Counted from the first letter of the stretch, positions 36,042-46,083 are shown. The stretch is DNA of 64,000 bases from Rhizobium mayense (GCF_030272705.1 NZ_JARFYM010000007.1:124001-188000), one strand, 5' to 3'. Notes: generated by a model from the sequence alone, not told the origin. Numbers and translations: made by a program.

Positions 36042-36145
36042 TGGCTTTGCGTCTTGTTTTCGTCATGGAAAAGCACGACGTTTTCGGGCGAGGAACCGCG
36101 CAGGGGCGCAAATCCAAATCCCAAGCGATCGATAAGGAAGAACCG

Positions 36146-37723
36146 ATGTTTGAAAACCTCCAGGACCGTCTTGGATCCATTCTGAATGGACTGACAGGCC
36201 GCGGCGCGCTTTCGGAAGCCGATGTTTCCGCAGCGCTGCGCGAGGTTCGCCGCGCGCTGTTGGAAGCCGACGTGGCGCTGGATGTCGTGCGATCCTTTAC
36301 CGATCGCATCCGTGAAAAGGCCGTCGGCGCCGAGATCCTGAAGTCGATCAAGCCCGGCCAGATGGTCGTCAAGATCGTCCATGACGAGTTGATCGAGATG
36401 CTCGGCGGCGAAGGCGTCGGCATCGACCTGAACGCGCCGGCCCCCGTCGTCGTCATGATGGTCGGTCTGCAGGGCTCCGGTAAGACGACCACGACCGCCA
36501 AGATCGCCAGCCGCCTGACGAGCCGCGACCGCAAGAAGGTCCTGATGGCCTCGCTCGACACCCGCCGCCCGGCCGCGCAGGAGCAGTTGCGCCAGCTCGG
36601 CGTCCAGACCGGCGTCGACACGCTTCCGGTCATCGCCGGCCAGTCGCCGACCGATATCGCCGCCCGCGCCGTGCAGGCCGCCAAGCTCGGCGGCCATGAC
36701 GTCGTCATCCTCGACACCGCCGGCCGTACGCATATCGACGAGCCGCTCATGGTCGAGATGGCGGACATCAAGAAGAAGTCCAATCCGCATGAAATCCTGC
36801 TGGTCGCGGATAGCTTGACCGGTCAGGACGCTGTCAATCTCGCCCGTAATTTCGATGAGCGCGTCGGCATCACCGGCCTCGTGCTGACCCGCATGGATGG
36901 CGACGGCCGCGGCGGTGCCGCCCTTTCGATGCGTGCCGTCACCGGCAAGCCGATCAAGCTGATCGGTGTCGGCGAAAAGATGGGCGAGCTGGAGGAATTC
37001 CATCCCCGCCGCATCGCCGACCGTATCCTCGGCATGGGCGACATCGTTTCGCTGGTCGAGCGGGCCGCCGAGAACATCGACGCCGAAAAGGCAGCCGCCA
37101 TGGCCGCCAAGATGGCCAAGGGCAAATTCGATCTGAACGATCTCGCCGACCAGCTCGGGCAGATGCAGAAGATGGGCGGCATGGGCGGCATCATGGGCCT
37201 GATGCCCGGCATGGCCGGCATGAAGGACAAGATGGCCGCCGCCGGCCTCGACGACCGCCTGTTCAAGCGCCAGCTCGCCATCATCTCCTCGATGACCAAG
37301 GCCGAGCGCTCCAACCCGGATCTCCTGAAACACTCCCGCAAGAAGCGCATCGCGAGCGGCTCCGGCACCGACGCCTCCGACATCAACAAGCTTCTGAAGA
37401 TGCACCGCCAGATGGCGGACATGATGAAGATGATGGGCGGCAAGGGCAAAGGCGGCATGATGAAGCAGCTCATGGGCGGCCTTGCCGGCAAGATGGGCCT
37501 CGGCGGCGGCATGGGTGGAATGGGCGGCATGCCTGACCTGTCGAACATCGACCCCAAGCAGCTTGAAGCCCTGCAGAAGCAGGCCGAAGCCGCCGGCCTC
37601 GGCCGTCCCGGCGGCCTGCCGGGCCTCGGCGGTGGTGGCGGATTGCCCGGTCTCGGCGGCGCCAAGCTGCCAGGCCTCGGCGGTGGTTTCCCGGGCCTGC
37701 CCGGTTTGCCGAAGAAGAAGTGA
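36146..37723 (+). CDS. ffh: Signal recognition particle protein Ffh
   Basis: SRP54 GTPase that binds signal sequences and 4.5S RNA. 525 aa: N domain, G domain with G1 GLQGSGKTTTTAKIA, G3 DTAGRTHID and G4 TRMDGDGRGG, then the methionine-rich M domain (KMGGMGGIMGLMPGMAGM, KHSRKKRIASGSG). The C-terminus has a long Gly-Leu-Pro repeat tail (LPGLGG units) ending LPKKK, more than in E. coli Ffh. The ATG at 36146 follows AAGGAAG. Heads the chorismate mutase-rpsP-rimM-trmD-rplS cluster. Confidence 0.97.
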   Translation: MFENLQDRLGSILNGLTGRGALSEADVSAALREVRRALLEADVALDVVRSFTDRIREKAVGAEILKSIKPGQMVVKIVHDELIEMLGGEGVGIDLNAPAPVVVMMVGLQGSGKTTTTAKIASRLTSRDRKKVLMASLDTRRPAAQEQLRQLGVQTGVDTLPVIAGQSPTDIAARAVQAAKLGGHDVVILDTAGRTHIDEPLMVEMADIKKKSNPHEILLVADSLTGQDAVNLARNFDERVGITGLVLTRMDGDGRGGAALSMRAVTGKPIKLIGVGEKMGELEEFHPRRIADRILGMGDIVSLVERAAENIDAEKAAAMAAKMAKGKFDLNDLADQLGQMQKMGGMGGIMGLMPGMAGMKDKMAAAGLDDRLFKRQLAIISSMTKAERSNPDLLKHSRKKRIASGSGTDASDINKLLKMHRQMADMMKMMGGKGKGGMMKQLMGGLAGKMGLGGGMGGMGGMPDLSNIDPKQLEALQKQAEAAGLGRPGGLPGLGGGGGLPGLGGAKLPGLGGGFPGLPGLPKKK

Positions 37724-37741
37724 GAAGGATCGTTGACCCCA

Positions 37742-38044
37742 ATGATTGATCCAGACGTCAAGGCCCAACTGGGCAACTACCGCCAGTCGATCGACAATAT
37801 CGATGCCGCACTGGTGCACATGCTGGCCGAACGCTTCCGCTGCACGAAGGAAGTCGGTGTGCTGAAGGCCAAGTACAATCTGCCGCCGGCCGATCCGGCG
37901 CGCGAGGAATACCAGATCGAACGCCTGCGCCACCTGGCAAAGGACGCAAATCTGGACCCGGATTTCGCCGAGAAGTTCCTGAACTTCGTCATCAAGGAAG
38001 TCATCCGGCATCATGAACAGATCGCTGCTGATCTCAAAGCATGA
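37742..38044 (+). CDS. Chorismate mutase (AroQ class)
   Basis: Stand-alone 100-aa AroQ-type helical chorismate mutase, making prephenate for Phe/Tyr synthesis. The key residues are in place: the Arg of NYRQSIDNID, Lys in FRCTKEVGVLKAKY, and the C-terminal NFVIKEVIRHHEQI. The ATG at 37742 lies 18 bases after the ffh stop codon; a TTG three codons upstream is closer to the AAGGA site. The final Ala codon and the TGA lie in a palindromic repeat (38039-38083). Confidence 0.9.
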   Translation: MIDPDVKAQLGNYRQSIDNIDAALVHMLAERFRCTKEVGVLKAKYNLPPADPAREEYQIERLRHLAKDANLDPDFAEKFLNFVIKEVIRHHEQIAADLKA

Positions 38045-38083
38045 TCGCGAAAAGTGTGAAGCGGTTTTCGCAAGAGATCATGC
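38039..38083. repeat. Palindromic repeat overlapping the chorismate mutase stop codon
   Basis: GCATGATC-G-CGAAAA at 38039-38053 is matched by TTTTCG...GATCATGC at 38065-38083, enclosing GTGTGAAGCGG. I recognise this as a common rhizobial interspersed palindrome. Its first bases provide the last codon and stop of the upstream gene. Confidence 0.8.
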
Positions 38084-38159
38084 GACACACAAGAACAGCA
38101 ACGGCAAATGAACATACCGCCAAAACGAAGCGGTCAAGAAAAGCCTAAGGAGAATTAAC

Positions 38160-38522
38160 ATGGCACTGAAAATTCGTCTCGCCCGCGGTGGCTCCAAGAA
38201 GCGCCCGTATTACCACGTCGTCCTCGCCGACGCCCGTTCGCCCCGCGACGGCCGTTTCCTGGAGACCCTCGGTTCCTGGAACCCGATGCTCGCCAAGGAC
38301 GACGCCAAGCGCGTTGAACTGAACGCCGACCGCATCAAGCATTGGCTCGACAACGGCGCCCAGCCGACCGACCGCGTTCTGCGCTTCCTCGCCGAAGCCG
38401 GCATTGCTACGCGCGAAGCCAAGAACAACCCGGAAAAGGCAAAGCCGGGCAAGCGCGCCCAGGAACGCGCCGCTGAAAAGGCACAGAAGGCCGCTGACGC
38501 CGCCGCCGCTTCTGCTGAATAA
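38160..38522 (+). CDS. rpsP: 30S ribosomal protein S16
   Basis: 120 aa. The S16 core [21 protein letters not shown] and [23 protein letters not shown] are textbook. A lysine/alanine-rich tail of about 40 residues follows, as in other rhizobia. A strong TAAGGAG site lies before the ATG at 38160. Followed by a solid terminator, so it can be transcribed apart from rimM-trmD. Confidence 0.98.
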   Translation: MALKIRLARGGSKKRPYYHVVLADARSPRDGRFLETLGSWNPMLAKDDAKRVELNADRIKHWLDNGAQPTDRVLRFLAEAGIATREAKNNPEKAKPGKRAQERAAEKAQKAADAAAASAE

Positions 38523-38543
38523 TTGGCCTTAACGGCTATTTAA

Positions 38544-38576
38544 ACGGGTGGCATGGCGACATGCCGCCCGTTTTTT
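38544..38576 (+). terminator. Rho-independent terminator after rpsP
   Basis: ACGGGTGGCATG-GCGA-CATGCCGCCCGT (38544-38571, one mismatch) ends in a run of six T. It sits inside the rpsP-rimM-trmD cluster, giving high rpsP and lower downstream expression if read-through is partial. Confidence 0.88.
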
Positions 38577-38643
38577 GTTCCCATAGGCGAGCGTTCACCT
38601 TATGAGAGAACGCAATCGATCCTCCGGCAGTCGGCACAGGACC

Positions 38644-39216
38644 ATGACGAAACTTGAAAACCCGGTATTGATGGCCACCATCGGCGCCGCACAGGGCCTG
38701 AGAGGCGAAGTGCGGGCCCGCGCATTTACCTCGGACCCCACGGCACTCGGCGATTACGGCCATCTGCACAGCCTCGACGGCCGCAGCTTCGAGGTTCTGG
38801 AAATCCGCGAGGCCAAGAACGTGGTGATCGTCCGCTTTCGCGGCGTCAACGACCGCAATGCCGCCGAGGCGCTGAACGGGCTGGAACTCTATATCGAGCG
38901 CGACAACCTGCCCGATGACGAGCTGGAGGACGACGAGTTCTTCTATGCCGATCTCGAAGGCCTGGAAGCGGTCGACGACAAGGGCACCGGTTACGGTACG
39001 GTCAGCGGCATCTATGATTTCGGCGCCGGCGACCTTCTGGAGCTGAAGGGGCCGGGCAAGCGCCCGGTGCTCATCCCCTTTTCCGAAGCTGCAGTGCTGG
39101 AAATCGACCTTGAAGGCGGCAAGATCCTGATCGACCCGATGGCCGCAGGCCTGATCGACAGCCCGGAGGACTTCGCCGGCAAGCCACCGAAGCGTCCGGG
39201 CAAAGCGAAGAAGTGA
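38644..39216 (+). CDS. rimM: Ribosome maturation factor RimM
   Basis: 190 aa, 30S assembly factor that binds S19. The N-terminal barrel ([20 protein letters not shown]) and the C-terminal PRC-barrel region ([22 protein letters not shown]) are both present. An acidic insert ([10 protein letters not shown]) lies between them. The start ATG 38644 has AGGA very close; the internal ATG 38671 at MATIGAAQG is the alternative. Stop codon is 7 bases before trmD. Confidence 0.95.
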   Translation: MTKLENPVLMATIGAAQGLRGEVRARAFTSDPTALGDYGHLHSLDGRSFEVLEIREAKNVVIVRFRGVNDRNAAEALNGLELYIERDNLPDDELEDDEFFYADLEGLEAVDDKGTGYGTVSGIYDFGAGDLLELKGPGKRPVLIPFSEAAVLEIDLEGGKILIDPMAAGLIDSPEDFAGKPPKRPGKAKK

Positions 39217-39223
39217 TCCGGCC

Positions 39224-39952
39224 ATGAGTTTCCGGGCAACCATCCTGACGCTGTACCCCGAGATGTTTCCCGGCCATCTCGGCACGTCGCTCGCCGGCAA
39301 GGCGATGGAGCGCGGGCAATGGTCGCTGGACACCGTGCAGATCCGCGATTTCGCCATCGATAAGCACCGCACGGTCGACGACACGCCGGCCGGCGGCGGC
39401 GCCGGCATGGTGCTGAAGCCGGACGTGCTTGCCCGCGCCATAGACCATGCCTCAGAAAACGACCACCGCCCTCGCCTCCTGATGAGCCCGCGCGGCAAGC
39501 CGCTCACGCAGAAGCGTGTTCGAGAACTCGCTGACGGCGACGGCGTTATCATCGTCTGCGGCCGCTTCGAAGGCGTTGACCAGCGGGTGATCGACGGGCG
39601 CGACCTCGAGGAAGTCTCGATCGGTGACTATATCCTTTCCGGCGGCGAGCCGGCCGCGCTGATCCTGCTTGATGCTATCGTCCGCATCCTGCCCGGCGTC
39701 ATGGGCAACGATCTTTCCGGCCTGCACGAGAGCTTCGAAGGAGGCCTGCTCGAACATCCGCAATACACACGACCACAGGTCTGGGAAGGCCACGAGATTC
39801 CAGCGGTGCTGACGTCAGGCAACCACGGCGCCATCGCCAAATGGCAGAGGCAAGAGGCCGAAAGACTGACCAGGGACCGCCGGCCGGATTTGCTGGAGAA
39901 GGAACGGATCGAGCTTTCGTCCGGCCGAAGCGGTATGAACGTTCAAAAGTGA
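39224..39952 (+). CDS. trmD: tRNA (guanine-N1)-methyltransferase
   Basis: Essential m1G37 tRNA methyltransferase with a trefoil-knot SAM site. 242 aa. The knot residues are in the stretch [13 protein letters not shown], then [14 protein letters not shown] and LPGVMGN. The conserved N-terminal [17 protein letters not shown] is also clear. Coupled to rimM (7-base gap). The 218 bases to rplS contain a perfect 16-bp palindrome. Confidence 0.97.
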   Translation: MSFRATILTLYPEMFPGHLGTSLAGKAMERGQWSLDTVQIRDFAIDKHRTVDDTPAGGGAGMVLKPDVLARAIDHASENDHRPRLLMSPRGKPLTQKRVRELADGDGVIIVCGRFEGVDQRVIDGRDLEEVSIGDYILSGGEPAALILLDAIVRILPGVMGNDLSGLHESFEGGLLEHPQYTRPQVWEGHEIPAVLTSGNHGAIAKWQRQEAERLTRDRRPDLLEKERIELSSGRSGMNVQK

Positions 39953-40021
39953 CATCTCGCTCATGAAATTCCCCGACAAGGGGTGACAAAGCCGCGACAA
40001 TAGGGTATGTGCGCGCCCGGC

Positions 40022-40037
40022 ATGGGAAATTTCCCAT
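40022..40037. promoter_or_regulatory. Perfect 16-bp palindrome upstream of rplS
   Basis: ATGGGAAATTTCCCAT reads the same on both strands. It lies 134 bases before the rplS ATG, in the trmD-rplS gap, where a separate rplS promoter is expected. Protein-binding site or leader hairpin; no factor can be named. Confidence 0.45.
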
Positions 40038-40170
40038 CAACCACCAAAGAATAGCAGACGTATTCGCTCCTGCCTTCACGGGCATATATCCGAGGCGAGA
40101 TCGCAAGATCGGACCAAAGATAGATTGTTCAGAGCGCTCTGGCTGTTGAACCAACAACGAGGTTGATAAC

Positions 40171-40710
40171 ATGAACATCATTCAGCAGCTGGAAGCCGAA
40201 CAGGCCGCCAAGATCGAAGCCAAGCGTACCCTTCCCGAATTCTCCGCCGGCGACACCGTCCGCGTCAACGTGAAGGTCACGGAAGGCAACCGTACCCGCG
40301 TTCAGGCCTATGAAGGCGTCTGCATCGCTCGCTCCGGCGGTGGTTTGCAGGAAAACTTCACCGTTCGCAAGATCTCCTATGGCGAGGGCGTCGAGCGCGT
40401 ATTCCCGGTTTACTCGCCGATGATCGAAAGCGTCGAAGTCGTTCGCCGCGGTAAGGTCCGTCGCGCCAAGCTCTACTACCTGCGCGACCTGCGCGGCAAG
40501 GCTGCCCGTATCGTCGAGAACACCGGCACCCGCGCCCGCAAGCTCAACGATTCCGAGCGCCAGGCCGTTGCCGATGAAAAGGCTCGTATCGAGGCTGAAA
40601 AGGTTGCCGCAGCTCAGGCTCTCGCAGCCGAAAAGGCAGCAGCCGAAGCCGCCGAAGCAAAGGCAGCAGCTGAAGCCGCTGCAGCCGCCGCGGAACCGGC
40701 AAGCGAATAA
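40171..40710 (+). CDS. rplS: 50S ribosomal protein L19
   Basis: 179 aa. The first 115 residues are a standard L19 ([50 protein letters not shown]). After that comes a lysine/glutamate/alanine-rich helical tail of some 60 residues with repeated AAEAA units, absent from E. coli L19. Terminator follows. Its own promoter probably lies in the 218-base gap after trmD. Confidence 0.97.
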   Translation: MNIIQQLEAEQAAKIEAKRTLPEFSAGDTVRVNVKVTEGNRTRVQAYEGVCIARSGGGLQENFTVRKISYGEGVERVFPVYSPMIESVEVVRRGKVRRAKLYYLRDLRGKAARIVENTGTRARKLNDSERQAVADEKARIEAEKVAAAQALAAEKAAAEAAEAKAAAEAAAAAAEPASE

Positions 40711-40740
40711 GCTTTCGATCCCATCGGATTGTTACAATCA

Positions 40741-40766
40741 AGGCGGCCCTCGGGTCGCCTTTTTTG
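40741..40766 (+). terminator. Rho-independent terminator after rplS
   Basis: AAGGCG-G-CCC-TC-GGG-T-CGCCTT (40741-40762) followed by TTTTTT; ends the ffh-rplS cluster. Confidence 0.85.
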
Positions 40767-40973
40767 ATGCAGCGCCCAAAAAAGCGGCATCACACCTCTA
40801 AACTCCGCAACGCAATAGGTGTAAAATAGTCACAGCCTGCTAGCGGTACACGCCGAGTTTCCGTGAAATCGATGGCAGCGGTAATGCCTCCAGCAGGCGA
40901 GCGAATCTGAAATCGACTTGGTTCGATATCCTTCCGCATTCGTGGAAGGAGCTTAAGCTGGTGAGGCAACGCC

Positions 40974-41462
40974 ATGAACGTCAGACAATTCTTCCATCCA
41001 ACGCCAATGACCCTAGATGTCCGGGCAGGGCTTATCGCCGGCTTCACAGCTACCGTCGTTCTTTCCATCCTGATGATTGCCCAGAGTTCGGCAGGCTTGC
41101 TGCCGCAGCTCAATCCAATCGAAGATATCGCCCATGTAGCGGGTCAGCCGGCAGGCACCATCCTATCCCTATTGTTTGGATGGATCGGCCACTTCGTCCT
41201 CGGGACAATCGTATGGGGCATCATCTATGCGGCGATACAGGCAAGCCTTCCAGGCACCCCGGTCGTCAGGGGCCTCATTTTCGGAGCTTTAGCCTGGCTC
41301 GCCATGATGATCATCTTCATGCCCCTGGCCGGCCATGGCCTGTTCGCGCTGTCGCTCGGGGGGCAGGCGGCGGTCGCAACGCTTGTTCTTCACCTAGTCT
41401 ACGGTGCGGTACTGGGTGTGGCTTACGCCAGAGTCGCCCATGAATGGCATCCGCTTGGCTGA
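40974..41462 (+). CDS. Four-helix membrane protein (DUF6789-like)
   Basis: 162 aa with four hydrophobic helices. The pattern (DVRAGLIAGFTATVVLSILM at the start, GWIGHFVLGTIVWGIIYA, AVLGVAYARV at the end) recalls the YagU/DUF6789 group of small membrane proteins; the family name is tentative and no function is known. The ATG 40974 has GAGG at 7 bases. Single gene between rplS and the ABC transporter. Confidence 0.7.
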   Translation: MNVRQFFHPTPMTLDVRAGLIAGFTATVVLSILMIAQSSAGLLPQLNPIEDIAHVAGQPAGTILSLLFGWIGHFVLGTIVWGIIYAAIQASLPGTPVVRGLIFGALAWLAMMIIFMPLAGHGLFALSLGGQAAVATLVLHLVYGAVLGVAYARVAHEWHPLG

Positions 41463-41758
41463 GGTCCACTGCCGCCGTAGCTAGCACACGTCACCGCATC
41501 ACGATGCGGCAAAACGCAACGATCATCATTGCAGCAATGATGATGAACGTCAGCGCGCCACCGCCGTCGCCAACATGCGCCCCTGGGAGCTCGGCATAGA
41601 GTCCAGTCTAGTGCAGTAGCTATGTAATTGCGGAAAATTCTCCGCAGGCCATCAGTTTGGTGCGGCTTTTCTGTATTTATCGTCATGGCTATGCAATGGC
41701 CTTGCAATCCGCTTTCCAATTATGACAATTTTCCGTTGCGCTATTCGGGGAGATTTCC

Positions 41759-42556
41759 ATGGCATTCCGTCGTTCGTTCCTTCTGGGCCTCACCGCCCTC
41801 GTGCTTGCACCCTTTGCTTCCTTTGCCGCCGACCTGCCGAATCTCAACGGCAAGACCGTCGTCGTCGTCACCGAGAATGCCTATCCGCCGCTGCAATTCA
41901 TCGATCCCAAAACCGGCAAGGCAATCGGTTGGGAATATGACGCGATGAATGAGATCGCTAAGCGGTTGAACTTCAAGGTCGAGTATCAGAATACGAGCTG
42001 GGATGCGATGATCCAGGCTGTCTCGGATGGCCAGTACAACATCGGCATGACCGGTATCACCATCAAGGAAGACCGCAAGCAGAAGGTCGATTTCTCCGAT
42101 CCCTACATGCGTTCGCAACAATTCATGTTGGTGCGCGGCGATGAAAAGCGTTTCACCGATGCCAAGAGCTTTGCTGCCTTCAAGGATGGTTTGGTCGGCG
42201 CGCAGCCGGGCACGACTCCCTTCTACACCGCCGTCTACGAAATCCTTGACGGCAACGAGCAGAATCCGCGCATCAAGCTCTTCGAAACCTTCGGCGCCAC
42301 CGTACAGGCGTTGAAGACCGGCGACGTCGACGTGGTTCTGACCGATGGCACGGCCGGCAAAGGCTATGTCGACGCCTCGAACGGCGCACTGAAGCTGATC
42401 GGCGATCCGCTCGGCACGGAAGATTTCGGCTTCATCTTCCAGAAGGGCTCCGATCTCGTCGCCCCGATCAACGCCGCCATCGCCAGCCTCAAGGCCGACG
42501 GCACGTTCGACGCGCTGAACAAGAAGTGGTTCCTCGACTACAAGATGGGCCAATGA
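41759..42556 (+). CDS. Amino-acid ABC transporter substrate-binding protein
   Basis: Periplasmic binding protein of family 3, 265 aa. Signal peptide about 1-23 (ending APFASFA). The SBP-3 core shows [20 protein letters not shown], the ligand-contacting [21 protein letters not shown] and [18 protein letters not shown] polar amino acid is the likely ligand; the exact one cannot be read off. Permease follows 34 bases later. No ATPase gene is next to them, so the pair may use one from elsewhere. Confidence 0.92.
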   Translation: MAFRRSFLLGLTALVLAPFASFAADLPNLNGKTVVVVTENAYPPLQFIDPKTGKAIGWEYDAMNEIAKRLNFKVEYQNTSWDAMIQAVSDGQYNIGMTGITIKEDRKQKVDFSDPYMRSQQFMLVRGDEKRFTDAKSFAAFKDGLVGAQPGTTPFYTAVYEILDGNEQNPRIKLFETFGATVQALKTGDVDVVLTDGTAGKGYVDASNGALKLIGDPLGTEDFGFIFQKGSDLVAPINAAIASLKADGTFDALNKKWFLDYKMGQ

Positions 42557-42590
42557 GCCTTATGCCTCTGCAGCCGGGAATCCCGCTCTG

Positions 42591-43403
42591 ATGGCTCAGA
42601 GCGGACGCCATATCAAGGACGACTATCCCTGGTGGCTAGTCGTTTTCATTTTGTTAGGGATCGCGATCGCTGCCGCCATTATCGTCAGCGATCTTTATAC
42701 CCAGGTCTTCTTCACCGTCGCGCAGGGCGTCTACGTCACCGTCTTCGTGACGCTGGTCGCCTTCGCATTGGCTGTCATACTCGGCCTTTGCATTGCGCTG
42801 CTCGGCCTCTCCGACCATATCGTCCTGCGCCAGACGGCACGCTTCTATATCGAAGTCATTCGCGGCATCCCGATGCTGGTGCTGCTCTTCTACGTTGCCT
42901 TCGTGGGAGCCCCGGCGATCGTCGCGCTCTATAACACCGTGACGGCGCCGCTGGCCAATGCTGGCTGGGCAAAGCCGATGCTGGTGCGCGACCTCTCCCT
43001 GATGTGGCGCGCCATCATCGCGCTGATGATCGGCTATGCCTCCTTCATCGCCGAGATTTTTCGCGCCGGCATTCAGGCAGTCGACCAGGGCCAGATCGAA
43101 GCGGCGAAGGCGCTCGGTCTGTCGCGCTACCGCCGCTTCCGCCACGTTATCGCGCCTCAGGCGATCCGCGTCATTTTCCCGCCGCTCTCCAACGATTTCG
43201 TCTCGATGGTGAAGGACAGTTCGCTGGTTTCCGTCCTCGGCGTCGCCGACATCACGCAGATGGGCAAGGTCTATGCCTCCGGCTCATTCCGCTTCTTTGA
43301 AACCTACTCGATCGTCACCTACATCTACCTCATTCTCACGGTAGGCCTGTCGCTATTGCTGCGCCGGATTGAAAAGCGGATGCGCAAGGCCCACGAGCGC
43401 TGA
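42591..43403 (+). CDS. Amino-acid ABC transporter permease
   Basis: HisM/GlnP-type inner-membrane permease, 270 aa, five to six helices. The EAA loop that touches the ATPase is QGQIEAAKALGLSRYRRFRHVIAPQAIR, and the family start of the permease core is YVTVFVTLVAFALAVILGL. Downstream partner of the binding protein at 41759. The ATG 42591 has only a weak ribosome site. Confidence 0.93.
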   Translation: MAQSGRHIKDDYPWWLVVFILLGIAIAAAIIVSDLYTQVFFTVAQGVYVTVFVTLVAFALAVILGLCIALLGLSDHIVLRQTARFYIEVIRGIPMLVLLFYVAFVGAPAIVALYNTVTAPLANAGWAKPMLVRDLSLMWRAIIALMIGYASFIAEIFRAGIQAVDQGQIEAAKALGLSRYRRFRHVIAPQAIRVIFPPLSNDFVSMVKDSSLVSVLGVADITQMGKVYASGSFRFFETYSIVTYIYLILTVGLSLLLRRIEKRMRKAHER

Positions 43404-43671
43404 GAGAATGACCTGCGGCAAAATGTTGGCCCATGGCCACCATTGCCGAAGGTTTTGAAAATTGGTATGAGCATCGGCATGACTAGGATCATGAGCAAAG
43501 ACGGGCAATTCGTCACGGCGTTCGTGCTGCAGGACCATAAGCGCCTGCCGGCCCGTTTCTTTGCAATGATTTCGGGCGCGCTCAACAGCCGACTTCGCTG
43601 ATCACTCCCGAGGCCGGCGGTCCTGATCCGTCACCCCCCATTTTCGACAATGCCAATATGGATCTGTAGCC

Positions 43672-45081
43672 ATGAGCGCTCCCCGCACCCTTTACGACAA
43701 AATCTGGGATGATCATCTCGTCGACGCCCAGGACGATGGTACCTGTCTTATCTATATCGACCGTCACCTCGTTCACGAAGTGACGTCGCCGCAGGCCTTC
43801 GAAGGCCTGCGCATGAGCGGCCGCAAGGTCCGCGCGCCGGAAAAGACCCTGGCCGTCGTCGACCATAACGTCCCGACCTCTCCTGATCGCCATCTCGGCA
43901 TCAAGAACGAGGAAAGCCGTATCCAGGTGGAGGCGCTTGCCAAGAACGCCGCGGAATTCGGTGTCGAATACTACTCCGAAAACGACAAGCGCCAGGGCAT
44001 CGTCCACATCATCGGCCCCGAGCAGGGCTTCACCCTGCCCGGCATGACCATTGTCTGCGGTGACAGCCACACCTCGACCCACGGCGCCTTCGGCTCGCTG
44101 GCGCATGGCATCGGCACGTCCGAAGTAGAACACGTTCTGGCAACCCAGACGCTGATCCAGAAAAAGGCGAAGAACATGCTGGTGCAGGTCGACGGGCAGC
44201 TGCCGCCCGGCGTCACCGCCAAGGACATCATCCTCGCCATCATCGGCGAGATCGGCACTGCCGGCGGCACCGGCTATGTCATTGAATATGCAGGAGAAAC
44301 CATCCGCTCGTTGTCGATGGAAGGCCGCATGACCATCTGCAACATGTCGATCGAAGGCGGTGCCCGCGCCGGCCTGATCGCGCCCGATGAAATCACCTTC
44401 GAATACATCAAGGGCAAGCCGCGCGCACCGAAGGGCGAGGCGCTGGAGCAGGCGATCAGCTACTGGAAGACGCTGAAGTCGGACGAAGGCGCTCACTACG
44501 ATCGTATCGTCAAGCTCGACGCCGCCAACCTGCCGCCGATCGTCTCCTGGGGTTCCTCGCCGGAAGACGTCGTGTCCGTTCAGGGCATCGTGCCGAACCC
44601 GGATGAAATCCAGGACGAGACCAAGCGCGCCTCCAAGTGGCGTGCGCTCGACTACATGGGCCTGAAGCCGGGCACGCCGATGACCGAGATCAATGTGGAT
44701 CGCGTCTTTATCGGTTCCTGCACCAACGGCCGAATCGAGGATCTGCGCGCAGTCGCGAAGGTCGTCGAAGGCAAGACGGTGGCTGCGACGGTCGACGCCA
44801 TGATCGTTCCGGGCTCCGGTCTTGTAAAGGAACAGGCGGAAGCCGAAGGCCTCGACAAGATCTTCAAGGCGGCCGGCTTCGACTGGCGCGAGCCCGGCTG
44901 TTCCATGTGCCTGGCCATGAACGACGACCGCCTAAAGCCCGGCGAACGCTGCGCTTCGACCTCGAACCGCAACTTCGAAGGCCGCCAGGGCTTCAAGGGC
45001 CGCACGCATCTGGTATCGCCCGCCATGGCCGCAGCAGCTGCAATCGCGGGGCACTTCGTCGATATTCGCGAATGGAACTGA
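43672..45081 (+). CDS. leuC: 3-isopropylmalate dehydratase large subunit
   Basis: Leucine synthesis: isomerises 2- to 3-isopropylmalate with LeuD, using a [4Fe-4S] cluster. 469 aa. The cluster ligands lie in [13 protein letters not shown] and in [11 protein letters not shown]; substrate-binding regions DHNVPTS and [14 protein letters not shown] are intact. leuD is not adjacent. The upstream 268 bases hold only a weak 44-codon open frame. A good terminator follows. Confidence 0.97.
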   Translation: MSAPRTLYDKIWDDHLVDAQDDGTCLIYIDRHLVHEVTSPQAFEGLRMSGRKVRAPEKTLAVVDHNVPTSPDRHLGIKNEESRIQVEALAKNAAEFGVEYYSENDKRQGIVHIIGPEQGFTLPGMTIVCGDSHTSTHGAFGSLAHGIGTSEVEHVLATQTLIQKKAKNMLVQVDGQLPPGVTAKDIILAIIGEIGTAGGTGYVIEYAGETIRSLSMEGRMTICNMSIEGGARAGLIAPDEITFEYIKGKPRAPKGEALEQAISYWKTLKSDEGAHYDRIVKLDAANLPPIVSWGSSPEDVVSVQGIVPNPDEIQDETKRASKWRALDYMGLKPGTPMTEINVDRVFIGSCTNGRIEDLRAVAKVVEGKTVAATVDAMIVPGSGLVKEQAEAEGLDKIFKAAGFDWREPGCSMCLAMNDDRLKPGERCASTSNRNFEGRQGFKGRTHLVSPAMAAAAAIAGHFVDIREWN

Positions 45082-45103
45082 TCGGCTTCGATTGATTGAA
45101 TGC

Positions 45104-45131
45104 AAAAGGCGGCTTCTGGGCCGCCTTTTTT
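45104..45131. terminator. Rho-independent terminator after leuC
   Basis: AAAAGGCGGC-TTCTGG-CCGCCTTTTTT hairpin (45104-45131). A-run before and T-run after let it also serve the convergent EamA-type gene. Confidence 0.88.
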
Positions 45132-45164
45132 GTCTGCTACCAAAAATCTCTGCCCAATAGCCTT

Positions 45165-46067
45165 CTATCCTCTCGACACGACTGCCGGGCGTTCGGTGGG
45201 CGCTGATTTGCCGCGGGAAGGAACCTGCTGTGCACGCTGGCTGAGCCAGACGCTGCCAAGCACGGTGGCGATGCCCAGGAACTGTATCGGGCTCAATCGC
45301 TGGTCCAGCACCCACCAGCCGAGGATCACGGCGGTCGTCGGGCTGAGAAAGCCGAGCGGCGAGACGACGGACGGCTCCAGGCGCGACAGGCCGCGAAACC
45401 AGAGCATATAGGTGAGCGCTGCTCCAATCAGGCCGAGATAGGCAAAACCCAAAAGATTGGCGGCGGTCGGAAAGGGAAGCGGAGGCTCCATCGCCAGGGT
45501 AAAGGGCAACAACAAGAAGCCTCCGGCCGTCAATTGCCAGGCGGTGAACGTGAGCGGCGATACATCGGGCCGCCAGCGGCGGCTGAGTACGGTGCCGGCC
45601 GCCATGGAGACGGCACCGCCGATACCAGCCGCGATGCCGACCGGATCAAGCGTCGCCTTCGGCGTGAGAATGAGGAGCGCGACGCCGACGATACCGGCCA
45701 TCGCCGCGACGATGGAAAGGCCGCGAATCGGCGAACCGAGCAGGAACCGGGCCAGCACGAGGACGATGAGCGGCTGAATCGCGCCGACAGTGGCCGCCAC
45801 GCCGCCCGGCAGCCGGTATGCGGATATGAACAACATCCACCAGAAAATCGAGAAATTCAGCGCGCCGAGGACGAGCGATCTCGCCCACCATATGCCGTGC
45901 GGCAATCGCCGGACGACCGCGAGCAGAAGCAGCCCGGCGGGCAATGCGCGCAACATGGCGACCGTCAGAGGATAGCCGGCCGGCAGAAGCTCGGTCGTCA
46001 CCAGATAGGTGCTGCCCCAAATGGTCGGCGCGATTGCCGTCAGCAACAGATCAAAATTGCGCCTCAC
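45165..46067 (-). CDS. EamA/DMT family transporter
   Basis: Ten-helix drug/metabolite transporter of 300 aa with two EamA repeats; the first begins IAPTIWGSTYLVTTELLP, the second ends PTTAVILGWWVLDQRLSPIQFLG. It probably exports an amino acid or other small metabolite. Divergent from a MarR gene at 46150, with two strong palindromes in the 82 bases between, so its expression is probably repressed by that regulator until an effector appears. Confidence 0.9.
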   Translation of the reverse strand: MRRNFDLLLTAIAPTIWGSTYLVTTELLPAGYPLTVAMLRALPAGLLLLAVVRRLPHGIWWARSLVLGALNFSIFWWMLFISAYRLPGGVAATVGAIQPLIVLVLARFLLGSPIRGLSIVAAMAGIVGVALLILTPKATLDPVGIAAGIGGAVSMAAGTVLSRRWRPDVSPLTFTAWQLTAGGFLLLPFTLAMEPPLPFPTAANLLGFAYLGLIGAALTYMLWFRGLSRLEPSVVSPLGFLSPTTAVILGWWVLDQRLSPIQFLGIATVLGSVWLSQRAQQVPSRGKSAPTERPAVVSRG

Positions 46068-46083
46068 GTCAAACCTCCCAAAT

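Noticed and set aside
35821..36145. Possible 4.5S SRP RNA gene next to ffh
   Set aside because: The conserved GGAAGGAAGCAGCC core of bacterial SRP RNA is absent; only a simple hairpin with T-run is present.
35924..38014. A 696-codon open frame antisense to ffh
   Set aside because: Same effect: long stop-free antisense frame over a strongly biased gene, with no domains.
41491..41610. Possible remnant of a small membrane protein on the minus strand (ends TFIIIAAMMIVAFCRIVMR)
   Set aside because: 38 codons between stops with no usable upstream start; cannot be told from chance.
43467..43601. A 44-codon frame upstream of leuC
   Set aside because: Codon use is gene-like, but no clear ribosome site, no recognised family, and leucine codons are too few for a leader peptide of leuC attenuation.
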